Assembly (NCBI GenBank): GCA_035546535.1 | Contig: DASZWQ010000107.1 | Span: 1-64,000, forward strand | Direction: 5' to 3' | DNA: 64,000 nucleotides | DNA from: Pirellulales bacterium | Lineage (GTDB): Bacteria > Planctomycetota > Planctomycetia > Pirellulales > JACPPG01 | Part shown: positions 36,937 through 45,162 of the stretch, one piece after another | Layout of the letters: each line of letters opens with the position of its first letter | How positions within the stretch are numbered: position 1 is the first letter of the stretch | Position numbers and translations under genes: made by a program | The notes under the pieces: model-generated | What the model was told of the DNA's origin: nothing | The model's input: only the letters and a program-made list of their open reading frames with translations | Database searches by the model: none

Positions 36937-38181
36937 TCATTCGCTGGCGGTAGCTAATCGCAAAGCGACCCGGCATGCACGGCGAAACTCGATCAGGTCC
37001 AATTGCTCGGTCACCATGTGAGCGTTCAGTTGCCCGCAGCCCAGAGTGACCGTGGGAATGCCGCGGGCGGTGAGCCAGTTGGCGTCGAGTCCGCCATTGG
37101 AAACAAAGTGAAACGGCTTGCCCCCCGTCGCTGCCACGGCCGCGCCGGCGGCCGCGATCGAAGCATCATCCTCAGGCAGCCGAAACGATTCGTAGTCCTG
37201 CCGGTACTCGCAGGAAACTTTCCCGACGGCTCCGGTAATGCTGCGAACTTCGCCGGCCGCCTTCTTGAACGCCTCGATGATCGCGTCGCGAATCGCGCGG
37301 CGAAAGACGGGATCGTGGCTGCGAGCTTCGGCCTTCAGGTCGACGCGGTCGGTAACGACATTCGTGGCCGCGCCGCCCTGAATGACGCCGATGTTGCTCG
37401 TGCCGCGGCTCGCGCCTTTGCGCACGTCGCCCAGCCAGCCGGCCTGTTGCAGTTCGGCGATCGCCAGGCCGGCAATCGCTATGGCACTGACGCCTTGCTC
37501 GGGCGCCCCGCCCGCGTGACTGGCGATGCCGTGGACCGTGATTTCCAAACGATAGGCGCCGGTGGCGCCGACGGTGAGCTTTTCGGCCGAGCCACCGTCC
37601 CAGTTGAACGCCAGCTTGGGCTGCCCCAAGAGTGCCAGGTTGGCGTGCCGCGCGCCGAAGAGGCCGACCTCTTCTTGCACGGCCCACAGGAATGCGAGCG
37701 GCGGATGCGGTAACTTGCGTTTCAAGATCTCGCATGCCGCGGTGAGCGTGACGGCGCAACCGGCGCGATCGTCGGCTCCCAATCCCGTCGGTGCGGACGA
37801 GCTGACGCGATCTCCTTTGACCACCGGCTTCGAACCGGCGCACAGGGGGACGGTATCCATGTGCGCCATCAACAACCGCCGCGCTCCACGCATCGTGCCG
37901 GGCAATCGCAGCACGAGATTTCCGACCGCCCCTTTCAGTGGTGTGTGGCGATGAGCCTGGTCTCCGCGAATCGCCGACGTTGGCGCACCGGCGGCACGCA
38001 ACTGATCGATGATAAACTCGCGCACTTCCCCTTCCTCGCCGCTCTTTCCAGGAATTGCCATCAAGGCGAGCACCCGCTTTTGCGCGGCGCGCAGATCGGG
38101 TTCCGGAGCCGGCAGCGCCGGTTGCTGGGCAGGCATTTTCCCCGCTCGCGGTTTGGACGTTTTGTTTCGCGCGATGCTCAT
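36937..38181 (-). CDS. M20 family metallopeptidase (PepT-like)
   Basis: A 414-residue dinuclear zinc aminopeptidase. Ligands are readable in order: H and D in LLMAHMDTVPL, the bridging D in LGADDRAGCA, the catalytic EE in VQEEVGLFGARH, D in FNWDGGSAEK, and the last H in LNAHMVTEQLDLIEF. The dimerisation/lid region with HGIASHAGGAPEQGVSAI is present. This is the M20B tripeptidase-like layout; the substrate is not determined. The first 25 residues are basic and do not match the family, so a shorter start is possible. It precedes the BFD-like gene on the same strand. Confidence 0.88.
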   Translation of the reverse strand: MSIARNKTSKPRAGKMPAQQPALPAPEPDLRAAQKRVLALMAIPGKSGEEGEVREFIIDQLRAAGAPTSAIRGDQAHRHTPLKGAVGNLVLRLPGTMRGARRLLMAHMDTVPLCAGSKPVVKGDRVSSSAPTGLGADDRAGCAVTLTAACEILKRKLPHPPLAFLWAVQEEVGLFGARHANLALLGQPKLAFNWDGGSAEKLTVGATGAYRLEITVHGIASHAGGAPEQGVSAIAIAGLAIAELQQAGWLGDVRKGASRGTSNIGVIQGGAATNVVTDRVDLKAEARSHDPVFRRAIRDAIIEAFKKAAGEVRSITGAVGKVSCEYRQDYESFRLPEDDASIAAAGAAVAATGGKPFHFVSNGGLDANWLTARGIPTVTLGCGQLNAHMVTEQLDLIEFRRACRVALRLATASE

Positions 38182-38326
38182 TGGTTGCTCTTGAAATGCG
38201 GATGCGAGCCGTGCCCTGACTTGCCGGAACGGTTCTGCGCCTTATCCTAGCCGGCAACGTGTCGTCGTGGCAGTCGCCCCGACGGGAGGCTGCATTTCAG
38301 GCCTGCAATCGCTCGCGATACCCCCT

Positions 38327-38803
38327 ATGCGCATCTTTCTGGCCGGCATCATGCAAGGTTCGCACCTGGCGTCGGCGATCCATAACCAGGATTATCGCGC
38401 CCGCATCAAACAGTTGCTCACCGAGCATCTCACGGGCGCGGCGGTGTACGACCCGCTGGCCGATCATGCGAACTCGCTCGATTACGACGACACGCGCGGC
38501 CGCGAGGTGTTTTTTCGCCATAATCAAATGTCGGCCGAGGTCGACGTGCTGGTGGCGTTCGTGCCCGAAGCCTCGATGGGCACGGCAATCGAGATGTGGC
38601 AAGCGTACCGCAGCGGCAACGTGGTGATTACGATCAGCCCGCTTGTACTGAATTGGACGGTGCGATTCCTGAGCCATGAAATCTACGCGACCGTCGAGGA
38701 TTTCGCGGCGGCGCTTCAGTGCGGGGCGCTGGCACGGCGTCTCTCGGAACTGATCGCCGAGCGCCGCCAGGCCATCCCGTCGCGCGGTGAGCAGGCTTCG
38801 TAA
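38327..38803 (+). CDS. Nucleoside 2-deoxyribosyltransferase-like protein
   Basis: A 158-residue Rossmann-like protein starting at the ATG at 38327. It opens with MRIFLAGIMQGSHLASAIHN and continues VYDPLADHANSLDY and VDVLVAFVPEASMGTAIEMW. The FLAG/ADVLVA/EASMGTAIE layout matches the nucleoside deoxyribosyltransferase fold, in which a Glu in an ExxxGT... motif acts as nucleophile (E in PEASMGTA or TAIE is the candidate). A role in nucleotide or nucleoside salvage or second-messenger turnover is possible. Divergent from the M20 peptidase. A longer frame starts at 38267. Confidence 0.7.
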   Translation: MRIFLAGIMQGSHLASAIHNQDYRARIKQLLTEHLTGAAVYDPLADHANSLDYDDTRGREVFFRHNQMSAEVDVLVAFVPEASMGTAIEMWQAYRSGNVVITISPLVLNWTVRFLSHEIYATVEDFAAALQCGALARRLSELIAERRQAIPSRGEQAS

Positions 38804-39140
38804 AGCCCGTGGTGTTTCTACCGGATATACGCCTCGCGACCCCGTCGTAATGTCGCATATGCCGAATGGCGTTTTGGGGGCCGTTTGGCTTCCATCGCCT
38901 GACGCAAGTTCATGTGACAACGGTGGCTGCGAAAGACGGCTTTCGGGGTCGCGGCACAAAGGTTCGTAGGCGATCGATCTTTTGTCGCGCCACTTGACTG
39001 CGATCCGAACTAGACTTCGCGCTAGTCGGACACGTATTCCCGCATTGCGTTGCGCTCGACACGCACAGAAACGCACTTTCCTTGCGGACGCGTCCGATGT
39101 TCGGGGGGCATTAACAATGCCGTTATGCGCTGAAGCTGTC
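38804..39140 (+). other. Gene-free stretch, 337 bases
   Basis: Between the nucleoside deoxyribosyltransferase-like gene and the acetyltransferase gene. It is comparatively rich in Arg-like codon runs in all frames and shows no clear gene, hairpin or ribosome binding site. An open frame from 38982 joins the next gene but the residues before 39117 look non-coding. Confidence 0.5.
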
Positions 39141-40217
39141 ATGCCTGCGAAGATTCGTTCGATTCCCGCGCGCGATCTCAACGTGGATCACGTGGCAGCG
39201 TGGTCAAGCATTCTTGACCAGTGCGATCTGCTGGAAAGCCCTTATCTGCGCCCGGAGTTCGCTCGTGCCGTCGGTTCAGTTCGCAACGACGTCGAAGTGG
39301 CCGTCGTGGAATGCGACGACGAACCGATGGCGTTTTTGCCGTTTCGGCGAATGGCATGGGGCGCCGGACGACCGGCGGGCGGATGGTTGGCGAATTTTCA
39401 GGCCATCATTTCCCGGCCCGACTTTCATGTCGACCCCGTGGCGCTCGTCCGCGCGTGCGGCTTGCGCACCTGGCGATTCGATCAATTGCTCTTGCCGCAG
39501 AAAAGCCTGGCGCCGTTCATCTGGCGCTCGTGGGATGCTCCGTACGTCGACCTCTCGAATGGCTTCGAAGGATATTGCCGCCGTTTGCGCATCGGCCGTA
39601 ACAGGCTCACCGAGTTGCAACGGCAGCAACGCAAGATGTCGAAAGACCTGGGCGAAGTCCGTTTCGAAGCCCACGTCGGCAGTCGCGACATTCTCAAGAC
39701 TCTGTTCGACTGGAAGGGATCGCAATACGAACGCAGCGGCCAGCGCAATATCTTCGCCTCGAGCTGGGTCTGCGAACTGTTGGACCTGCTGCTCGAGTAT
39801 CAGTGCGAAGAACTGTCGTCGATGCTGTCGGTGCTTTACACCGGCGATCGCGTCGCGGCGGTTGCCTACACGCTGCGATCGGGACCTAACCTGCACGGTT
39901 GGTTCACCACGTTCGATCGCGAGTTGTCGACCTACTCGCCGGGCATGCTGCTTTTAATGGAGATCTTCCGCGCCGCGGAGTCGCTGGGCATCCGCCGGGT
40001 CGACCTCGGCAAAGGGCCCGAAGCTTACAAGCAGCGCTTCATGACCGATGCTTCGCGCGTTTACGAAGGGACGATCGACGCGAGCACCATGGTTTCGAGC
40101 ATGCGCCACGGCTGGTGGCGCACCAAGGATTGGGTTCGCGCGTCGCGCCTGGCCAACACCGCCCGCGCTTCGTTGAAGCTGGTCCGCGGCGTACACGGCT
40201 GGCTGGAGATGGGGTGA
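39141..40217 (+). CDS. CelD/BcsL-type GNAT acetyltransferase
   Basis: A 358-residue protein of the double-GNAT (CelD/FemAB) type. The family run is RLTELQRQQRKMSKDLGEVRFE, FDWKGSQYERSGQ, SVLYTGDRVAAVAYTLRS, and the conserved ending DLGKGPEAYKQRFM. These proteins are implicated in exopolysaccharide acylation. Two ATGs (39117 and 39141) are possible; the second matches the paralogue better. It is clearly paralogous to the gene at 59166 in the EPS cluster, which has the same closing motif DLGKGPEQFKRRFM. No signal peptide; cytoplasmic. Confidence 0.82.
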   Translation: MPAKIRSIPARDLNVDHVAAWSSILDQCDLLESPYLRPEFARAVGSVRNDVEVAVVECDDEPMAFLPFRRMAWGAGRPAGGWLANFQAIISRPDFHVDPVALVRACGLRTWRFDQLLLPQKSLAPFIWRSWDAPYVDLSNGFEGYCRRLRIGRNRLTELQRQQRKMSKDLGEVRFEAHVGSRDILKTLFDWKGSQYERSGQRNIFASSWVCELLDLLLEYQCEELSSMLSVLYTGDRVAAVAYTLRSGPNLHGWFTTFDRELSTYSPGMLLLMEIFRAAESLGIRRVDLGKGPEAYKQRFMTDASRVYEGTIDASTMVSSMRHGWWRTKDWVRASRLANTARASLKLVRGVHGWLEMG

Positions 40218-40528
40218 CCGCTTCTCTAAGCGCCGTCCGCTGCGCGTGGCCTTCGAAAATGTGTGCCGTCGGACCCTCCGCTGCTTTCGCCCAACACGGC
40301 CCCGGTTCCCGTTGTAGGGCTTTTGGCGGTTAACGGCCTGCGCGAGCGGAATGTGGCACCGGCTCGGCGGGCGTTATTTGCCGGCCTATCGGAAAAGGCC
40401 TATATACCCTACGAGCGGCCGCGCGCAGGCGGAAAGTCCATTCCGCGCGCGGCCGCGATCGACTGACTTTCGTGATTCAGGCCGCGCCCCAGGCGCGCAC
40501 AAAACTTCTTAGCCAACGAGGTGTCGCC
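40218..40528 (+). other. Intergenic region with a strong GC hairpin before the HdeD-type gene
   Basis: A 311-base gap. A perfect 12-base inverted repeat GCGGCCGCGCGC at 40415-40426 and GCGCGCGGCCGC at 40445-40456 sits about 70 bases before the next start codon. It could be a terminator without a T-run, or a regulatory hairpin. Just upstream is an AT-rich TATATACC within GGCCTATATACCC, a possible promoter. Confidence 0.55.
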
Positions 40529-41116
40529 ATGTCCACGCCTGGTCCCAAGATCGTACCGAGCCTGGCTCGCCACGAACTCGAAGCGCTGCGCCACGAATGG
40601 TACTGGTTCCTGCTCCTGGGCGTCCTCTTGATCGTCGCCGGTACCCTGGCGATCGGCTACGACGTCTTCGCCACCGAGCTGTTCGTGACGTTCTTCGGCA
40701 TCTTGTTGGTCGTCGGCGGCGCCGCGCAGATCGTGAGCTCGTTCTGGGCCGGACGCTGGACCGGTTTCCTGTTGTCGCTGCTGGCGGGCATTCTGTATGT
40801 GGTCGTCGGTGGTGAGCTCGTGGCGCGCCCCTTCATCGGCGCCGAAGCGCTGACCCTCCTGCTCGGGTCGTTCTTCCTCGTCGGCGGCATCTTCCGCGTC
40901 GTGGCCTCGATGACGCTACGTCTGCACCATTGGGGATGGCTCATGCTCAACGGCGTGATCACGTCGCTGTTGGGCTTGCTGGTGCTGGCCGAATGGCCGA
41001 AGTCCGGCCTGTTCGTGATTGGCCTCTTCGTCGGCATCGACATGCTGTTCAACGGCTGGACGTGGGTGATGCTCAGCCTGGGGCTGCGCAGCCTGCCTGC
41101 CGCCGAGCAACACTAG
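40529..41116 (+). CDS. HdeD family (DUF308) membrane protein
   Basis: A 195-residue protein with six hydrophobic segments spread along the length (WFLLLGVLLIVAGTLAIGY, FVTFFGILLVVGGAAQIV, TGFLLSLLAGILYVVVGG, LLLGSFFLVGGIFRVVASM, LMLNGVITSLLGLLVLAEW, LFVIGLFVGIDMLFNGW). This is the DUF308/HdeD layout, named from an acid-resistance protein of enterobacteria; the role here is unknown. The start is the ATG at 40529; the frame is open to 40472 but the added residues are polar and not conserved. Confidence 0.88.
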   Translation: MSTPGPKIVPSLARHELEALRHEWYWFLLLGVLLIVAGTLAIGYDVFATELFVTFFGILLVVGGAAQIVSSFWAGRWTGFLLSLLAGILYVVVGGELVARPFIGAEALTLLLGSFFLVGGIFRVVASMTLRLHHWGWLMLNGVITSLLGLLVLAEWPKSGLFVIGLFVGIDMLFNGWTWVMLSLGLRSLPAAEQH

Positions 41117-41190
41117 TCGGCGGAAGGTTAAAACGTTCGTCGCGACACGCCTCGGGCGTTGGATTAATCGGTTGCCGCCGAGGCCACGAG

Positions 41191-41784
41191 CTATTCGACG
41201 TCGACGTCGACTTTCAATTCGACGGCTGCCGGCTGCAAGCATATTTGCTCGTTGCAGACCTGGTACGAAACTCGGCATGCGATCGCGTATTTGCCCGCCG
41301 GCATGTCGCTGGCAATAACGAGTGCGCGCGAAAACGTGATGCTCGCAGCGTAGGCCGCATGGCCGTCCGGAGCGAGGGAGCGCGCCGCTGGCGGTGCTTC
41401 CCATTCGTTCGCCACCGAAATGCCCGTCGGTAGCTCCAGTTCGAGCCGTGTGGCTGTTGACTCGGGCTGGGCATCGAGCGTCCGAATCTCCCAGCCTGGC
41501 CCGATTTCGAAGAGCACGGACGCCGCCACCTCGCTGCCAGCGTGTACCCGACCGCTCGCCACTCGTAGCGAAACCGTCACCGGCTTACCGGCGTGACGAT
41601 CTTCGACAGCCTCGGCCGCGCGATTGCTTGCGGGAGCGACGCTCGTCGCCTGATTCAACGCCGGGGCAACGTGTCCGACGCTCGTCGCATCCCCACGCTG
41701 CCCACGTTCACAGCCGGGCGCGGCAATCACAACGGCCAGCAAGACGCCGCACGTCATTGGCGCGTAGTCAGCATAACGCCCCAT
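41191..41784 (-). CDS. DsbD N-terminal domain-like exported protein
   Basis: A 197-residue protein from the ATG at 41784 (a GTG at 41802 is an alternative). A hydrophobic segment (CGVLLAVVIAAPGC) may be a lipoprotein signal with the lipidated Cys in PGC. The C-terminal domain is immunoglobulin-like, with HAGSEVAASVLFEIGPGW and the diagnostic paired cysteines CRVSYQVCNEQICLQP, as in the DsbD alpha domain which passes reducing power in the periplasm. Only the alpha domain is present; the membrane and thioredoxin domains of DsbD are missing. It ends a minus-strand run after the VCBS protein. Confidence 0.72.
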   Translation of the reverse strand: MGRYADYAPMTCGVLLAVVIAAPGCERGQRGDATSVGHVAPALNQATSVAPASNRAAEAVEDRHAGKPVTVSLRVASGRVHAGSEVAASVLFEIGPGWEIRTLDAQPESTATRLELELPTGISVANEWEAPPAARSLAPDGHAAYAASITFSRALVIASDMPAGKYAIACRVSYQVCNEQICLQPAAVELKVDVDVE

Positions 41785-41867
41785 TGTGTCGTCGACATTC
41801 ACGGCAGTGGAGTCTTTGAGGAGGTGTGCGCGGCAACGCCATCGGGCAACGACGGTCGATCGCCACG

Positions 41868-43190
41868 CTACTTACGCGTGAAAAGCCAGACGTAGCCGTG
41901 TGACTTCGCCAAGTCAAAGCTGCGATCACCTCGCCCACGCGTGCTTCCCAGCAGGGGGCGCATGGCGCGCGCAAAGGCGGCTTCCTGCCCTTCCATGGCT
42001 TTGGCCTCGGGGCTCTCTCTCAGCTCCTTGTACTCCTTTTGCCACGCCGCATCGGCCTCTTCGCTGTAGATCGCATCGCCGGGATACCGTGTGGCAAAGT
42101 CCTTTCGCAGAGCCTCCATTTTTGCGACAAAAGGATTACTGCGCGATTCCTCGTCGGCCACGAGCTGCTTGAGCTGCTGCGTCTCGTCGGCCGAGAGGTT
42201 CGCGCGCGGTTCGTAAGCAGTACAGAAATCGCCTAGCAGAAGATCGAGCTTGCCGTCGCCGTTGAGATCGGCGACTTCGATCTGCGAGCGGATTCCCGGC
42301 ACGATTTCCTCCTCGGTGAAGCGCAGCAGGTTGTAGCCGTTCCCAGCGAATTTGGAGACGAGCACCACGCCCGCGGCCAGTTGCGGTGTTTCCTTGCTGC
42401 CTTGATTGCGGAACCAGGTGACGCTGCCATCGTCGCATCCCGCCAGCACGTCCCACAGTCCGTCGCCATCCCAGTCGACCACCAGTGGGCAGCAGTGGTG
42501 ATTAACTTTCAACGGCTCGCTGCCGGCGTAGATCGTCTGGTTATCGACCGCAAAACTCGCGTGCTGGGCGTTGCCTTCGTTGACGCGTAGCTTCAACTCG
42601 CCGTTGAAGCAGCCGATCAATAGATCGACGTCACCGTCGGCATCCCAATCGACAGGCGCATAGAAGCTGCCGAAGGACTGGTAGGTCTGCTTTTGCACCG
42701 GCGATGTGCGCACCGGCACGCCCGACTTATCGAGCACTTCGCTGCTGGCCGCGAACTTATGCTCCGGAAGTCCGCGGAAGAAATAGCAGCTTCCCGGATC
42801 GTACGAACTGCTGATGAAATCGCGGATGCCGTCACCGTCTAAATCTACGAATCGTGGCTGTCCGCCCACGCAACAGTAAATGCGCACCGTGGCGTCCGCA
42901 TCGCCGGCGCGCAGATTTCCGGCATCCGTGTACTTTGGTTGCTCATTAGATCCGCTGTTCTTGTACACGCGAAACTTGCCGCTGAAATCGCCCAACAGCA
43001 GATCGCGGAGTCCGTCGCCATCGACATCTTCGATGCACGGGCTGCTATGTCCCCACTGAGGGCCGGTATCGATAATCTCTTCGTCCGCTCGCAAGCGAAC
43101 GGGCTTCTCGAAGACGTCGTCCGCGATGACTGTCAGGTAACCAACAAGGACGATCGTCAGCGCCGCGCAGCAATTGCGTATCGAAGACAT
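41868..43190 (-). CDS. FG-GAP/VCBS repeat exported protein
   Basis: A 440-residue protein from the ATG at 43190 (AGGAG five bases upstream; a GTG at 43196 is also in frame). After a signal peptide (LTIVLVGYLTVIAD) it has at least five Ca2+-binding-type FG-GAP motifs: DVDGDGLRDLLLGDF, DLDGDGIRDFISS, DWDADGDVDLLIGC, DWDGDGLWDVLAGC and DLNGDGKLDLLLGDF. They build a beta-propeller for surface or protein binding. The C-terminal third is helical (ESRSNPFVAKMEAL). Lies between the DUF1501 and DsbD-like genes on the same strand. Confidence 0.88.
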   Translation of the reverse strand: MSSIRNCCAALTIVLVGYLTVIADDVFEKPVRLRADEEIIDTGPQWGHSSPCIEDVDGDGLRDLLLGDFSGKFRVYKNSGSNEQPKYTDAGNLRAGDADATVRIYCCVGGQPRFVDLDGDGIRDFISSSYDPGSCYFFRGLPEHKFAASSEVLDKSGVPVRTSPVQKQTYQSFGSFYAPVDWDADGDVDLLIGCFNGELKLRVNEGNAQHASFAVDNQTIYAGSEPLKVNHHCCPLVVDWDGDGLWDVLAGCDDGSVTWFRNQGSKETPQLAAGVVLVSKFAGNGYNLLRFTEEEIVPGIRSQIEVADLNGDGKLDLLLGDFCTAYEPRANLSADETQQLKQLVADEESRSNPFVAKMEALRKDFATRYPGDAIYSEEADAAWQKEYKELRESPEAKAMEGQEAAFARAMRPLLGSTRGRGDRSFDLAKSHGYVWLFTRK

Positions 43191-43313
43191 GGTCACTCCT
43201 TTGCGAGCAGAAGCGTACCGGTCGTAGCTAAGAACGACTACACAAGAGAGGCAACTGGATGTTACCGCGGCGCTTGTAACGCGACAAGCAAATGCTTTGC
43301 GATCACGGCGACG

Positions 43314-44756
43314 TCACGACAGGATTTCATAAATCGGCTGTCCGCCGTGGGCCACGGCGATGGGCCGGTTCGCGCGATCGTAGACGAGCATCGCCGGATC
43401 GATGCCCAGCAGATGATAAATGGTCGCGCAAATGTCGCGAATGTGGACCGGCTTGTCCTTGATGAACGCGGCCTGCGCGTCCGAGGCTCCGTGAACGGTG
43501 CCTCCGCGAATGCCCGCGCCGGCAAACAACACCGAGTAGCAATAGGTCCAATGGTCGCGGCCGCCCTTGGCGTTGATCTTCGGCGTACGCCCCATTTCGC
43601 CCATGGTTACGACCAAGGTCTCGTCGAGCAGTCCACGGCTGTCGAGATCCTCGATGAACGCGGAATAGGTCTCGTCGAAGTTGGGAAGCAGCGTCTCGCG
43701 CAGCATGGGAAAATTGCGCTCGTGAGTGTCCCAGCCGGCTTTGCTGACTTCGAAGCGCTTCGAGAAATTGTCCCAACTGACGTTGACGAACTGTACGCCG
43801 CGTTCGACCAGCCGCCGCGCCAGCAATGTCGAGGAGCCGAACAGCGTCCGGCCGTAGCGATCGCGCGTGTGCGGGTCTTCTTGGCCCAGGTCGAACGCTT
43901 CGCGGACCTTGGCCGAAGTGAGCATCTCGAAAGCCAGTCGCTGCTCGCGCGGAAAAGTGCCAAAGTCGCGGCTCGATTCCCGTCCGCGAAATTCGTCGTC
44001 CAGCACGTCCACCAGGCGGCGCCGATCGCGCAAGCGGTCGAGCGTAATACCCTCCGGCAACTCGGCCCGCGCGAGCTTCGGCTCGCCGCGCACGACTTGC
44101 GGACTCCAGATATCGTCCGGCGGATGATCGACGTAGGCCGTACACTCGGTCGAAAACGCGTCGTAGCGCTGCCCCAGGAATCCACCATGCGGGCCGGCTT
44201 TCTTGCGCACCTCGCCCCAGCCGAGCGGGCAAGGCAGATACGCATAGGTGGGCAGCTCGCCTTGCCGATCACGCGCCAGATACGAGCACACCGAGCCCAT
44301 GCTCGGCGGATCGCTATCGCGAAATTCTTCATCCGGCAGGTTCACGTCGAAGCCGGTGTACATCGGCAGGTTCTTATGGCAACCGCCGTTGTGATACACG
44401 CTGCGAACGATGGCCGACTTGTGCATCATCCGCGCCGTGCGTGGCAGCAACTCGCAAATCTCGATGCCGCTGGCGCTCGTGGCGATGGGCTTGAATTCGC
44501 CGCCAACGCCCCCCGTGGCTGCAGGCTTCATGTCGAACATGTCCTGCGTGGGCGGGCCACCTTGCAGGTACAAAAGGACGACGCTCTTGGCGCGCGCCGG
44601 GCGGAGGGCCGTTGGTTCGGCCCGCTCGAGGGCCAACAACGACTGGCTGCTGAATAGCCCGCCCAACAGCGAAAGCGCGCCCGCCTTGAGCGTTTCGCGG
44701 CGCGTCGGGCCGCTGCACAATCGCCGTCGATTACCGAAAACCGTGATGGCGCTCAC
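43314..44756 (-). CDS. DUF1501 family exported protein 2
   Basis: A 480-residue DUF1501 protein starting at the GTG at 44756. Tat-like signal TRRETLKAGALSLLGG (residues 18-33). Family blocks: LYLQGGPPTQDMFDMKP, EICELLPRTARMMHKSAIVR, GEMGRTPKINAKGGRDHW and the final YHLLGIDPAML. The catalytic residues of sulfatases are not identifiable, so function is unknown. It appears to be followed by the VCBS-protein and DsbD-N-like genes on the same strand (gaps of 123 and 83 bases), perhaps one transcription unit. Confidence 0.93.
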   Translation of the reverse strand: MSAITVFGNRRRLCSGPTRRETLKAGALSLLGGLFSSQSLLALERAEPTALRPARAKSVVLLYLQGGPPTQDMFDMKPAATGGVGGEFKPIATSASGIEICELLPRTARMMHKSAIVRSVYHNGGCHKNLPMYTGFDVNLPDEEFRDSDPPSMGSVCSYLARDRQGELPTYAYLPCPLGWGEVRKKAGPHGGFLGQRYDAFSTECTAYVDHPPDDIWSPQVVRGEPKLARAELPEGITLDRLRDRRRLVDVLDDEFRGRESSRDFGTFPREQRLAFEMLTSAKVREAFDLGQEDPHTRDRYGRTLFGSSTLLARRLVERGVQFVNVSWDNFSKRFEVSKAGWDTHERNFPMLRETLLPNFDETYSAFIEDLDSRGLLDETLVVTMGEMGRTPKINAKGGRDHWTYCYSVLFAGAGIRGGTVHGASDAQAAFIKDKPVHIRDICATIYHLLGIDPAMLVYDRANRPIAVAHGGQPIYEILS

Positions 44757-45162
44757 GTGTTCGTGCTCCCTGGCCCGTCCGCTGTCAGGGTAACTGGGAT
44801 CAGTTTGCGCCTTATCCTAAGAGGCCAGCCGGCCGCCGGCAACATTGGCAAGCACTGCTACCGGCCCTTTGCCGGCGCCGACGGCACGCGCCGGCCACGG
44901 CTTAAGCTGGATGATTCAGTCAAACCACCGTCGCGGGCATGGATTTCCAAGACTTTGCCGACGCGGAAAACTTTGGCGAGCGGCATGCATCCTGACGCCC
45001 CCCCGCCGGGGATCGACTTTGACGATTGTAACGATTGTTCGGCAACGACCGGTCGTGCCGTGCGATGAATGCATCCAGATGCCTCATGGGGCCAGTGAGC
45101 GGGGTCGATTCATAGATAGGTCCATTACTATCCGCGCTTACCCTACGGACTGACCGTCTCGC
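44757..45162. promoter_or_regulatory. Divergent control region between DUF1501 and the EPS locus
   Basis: A 406-base region separating a minus-strand and a plus-strand gene, therefore expected to hold promoters for both, including the start of the exopolysaccharide transcription unit. The sequence shows several short GC palindromes (for example CCGGC...GCCGG around 44870-44900) but no convincing sigma-factor box or operator. Confidence 0.4.
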
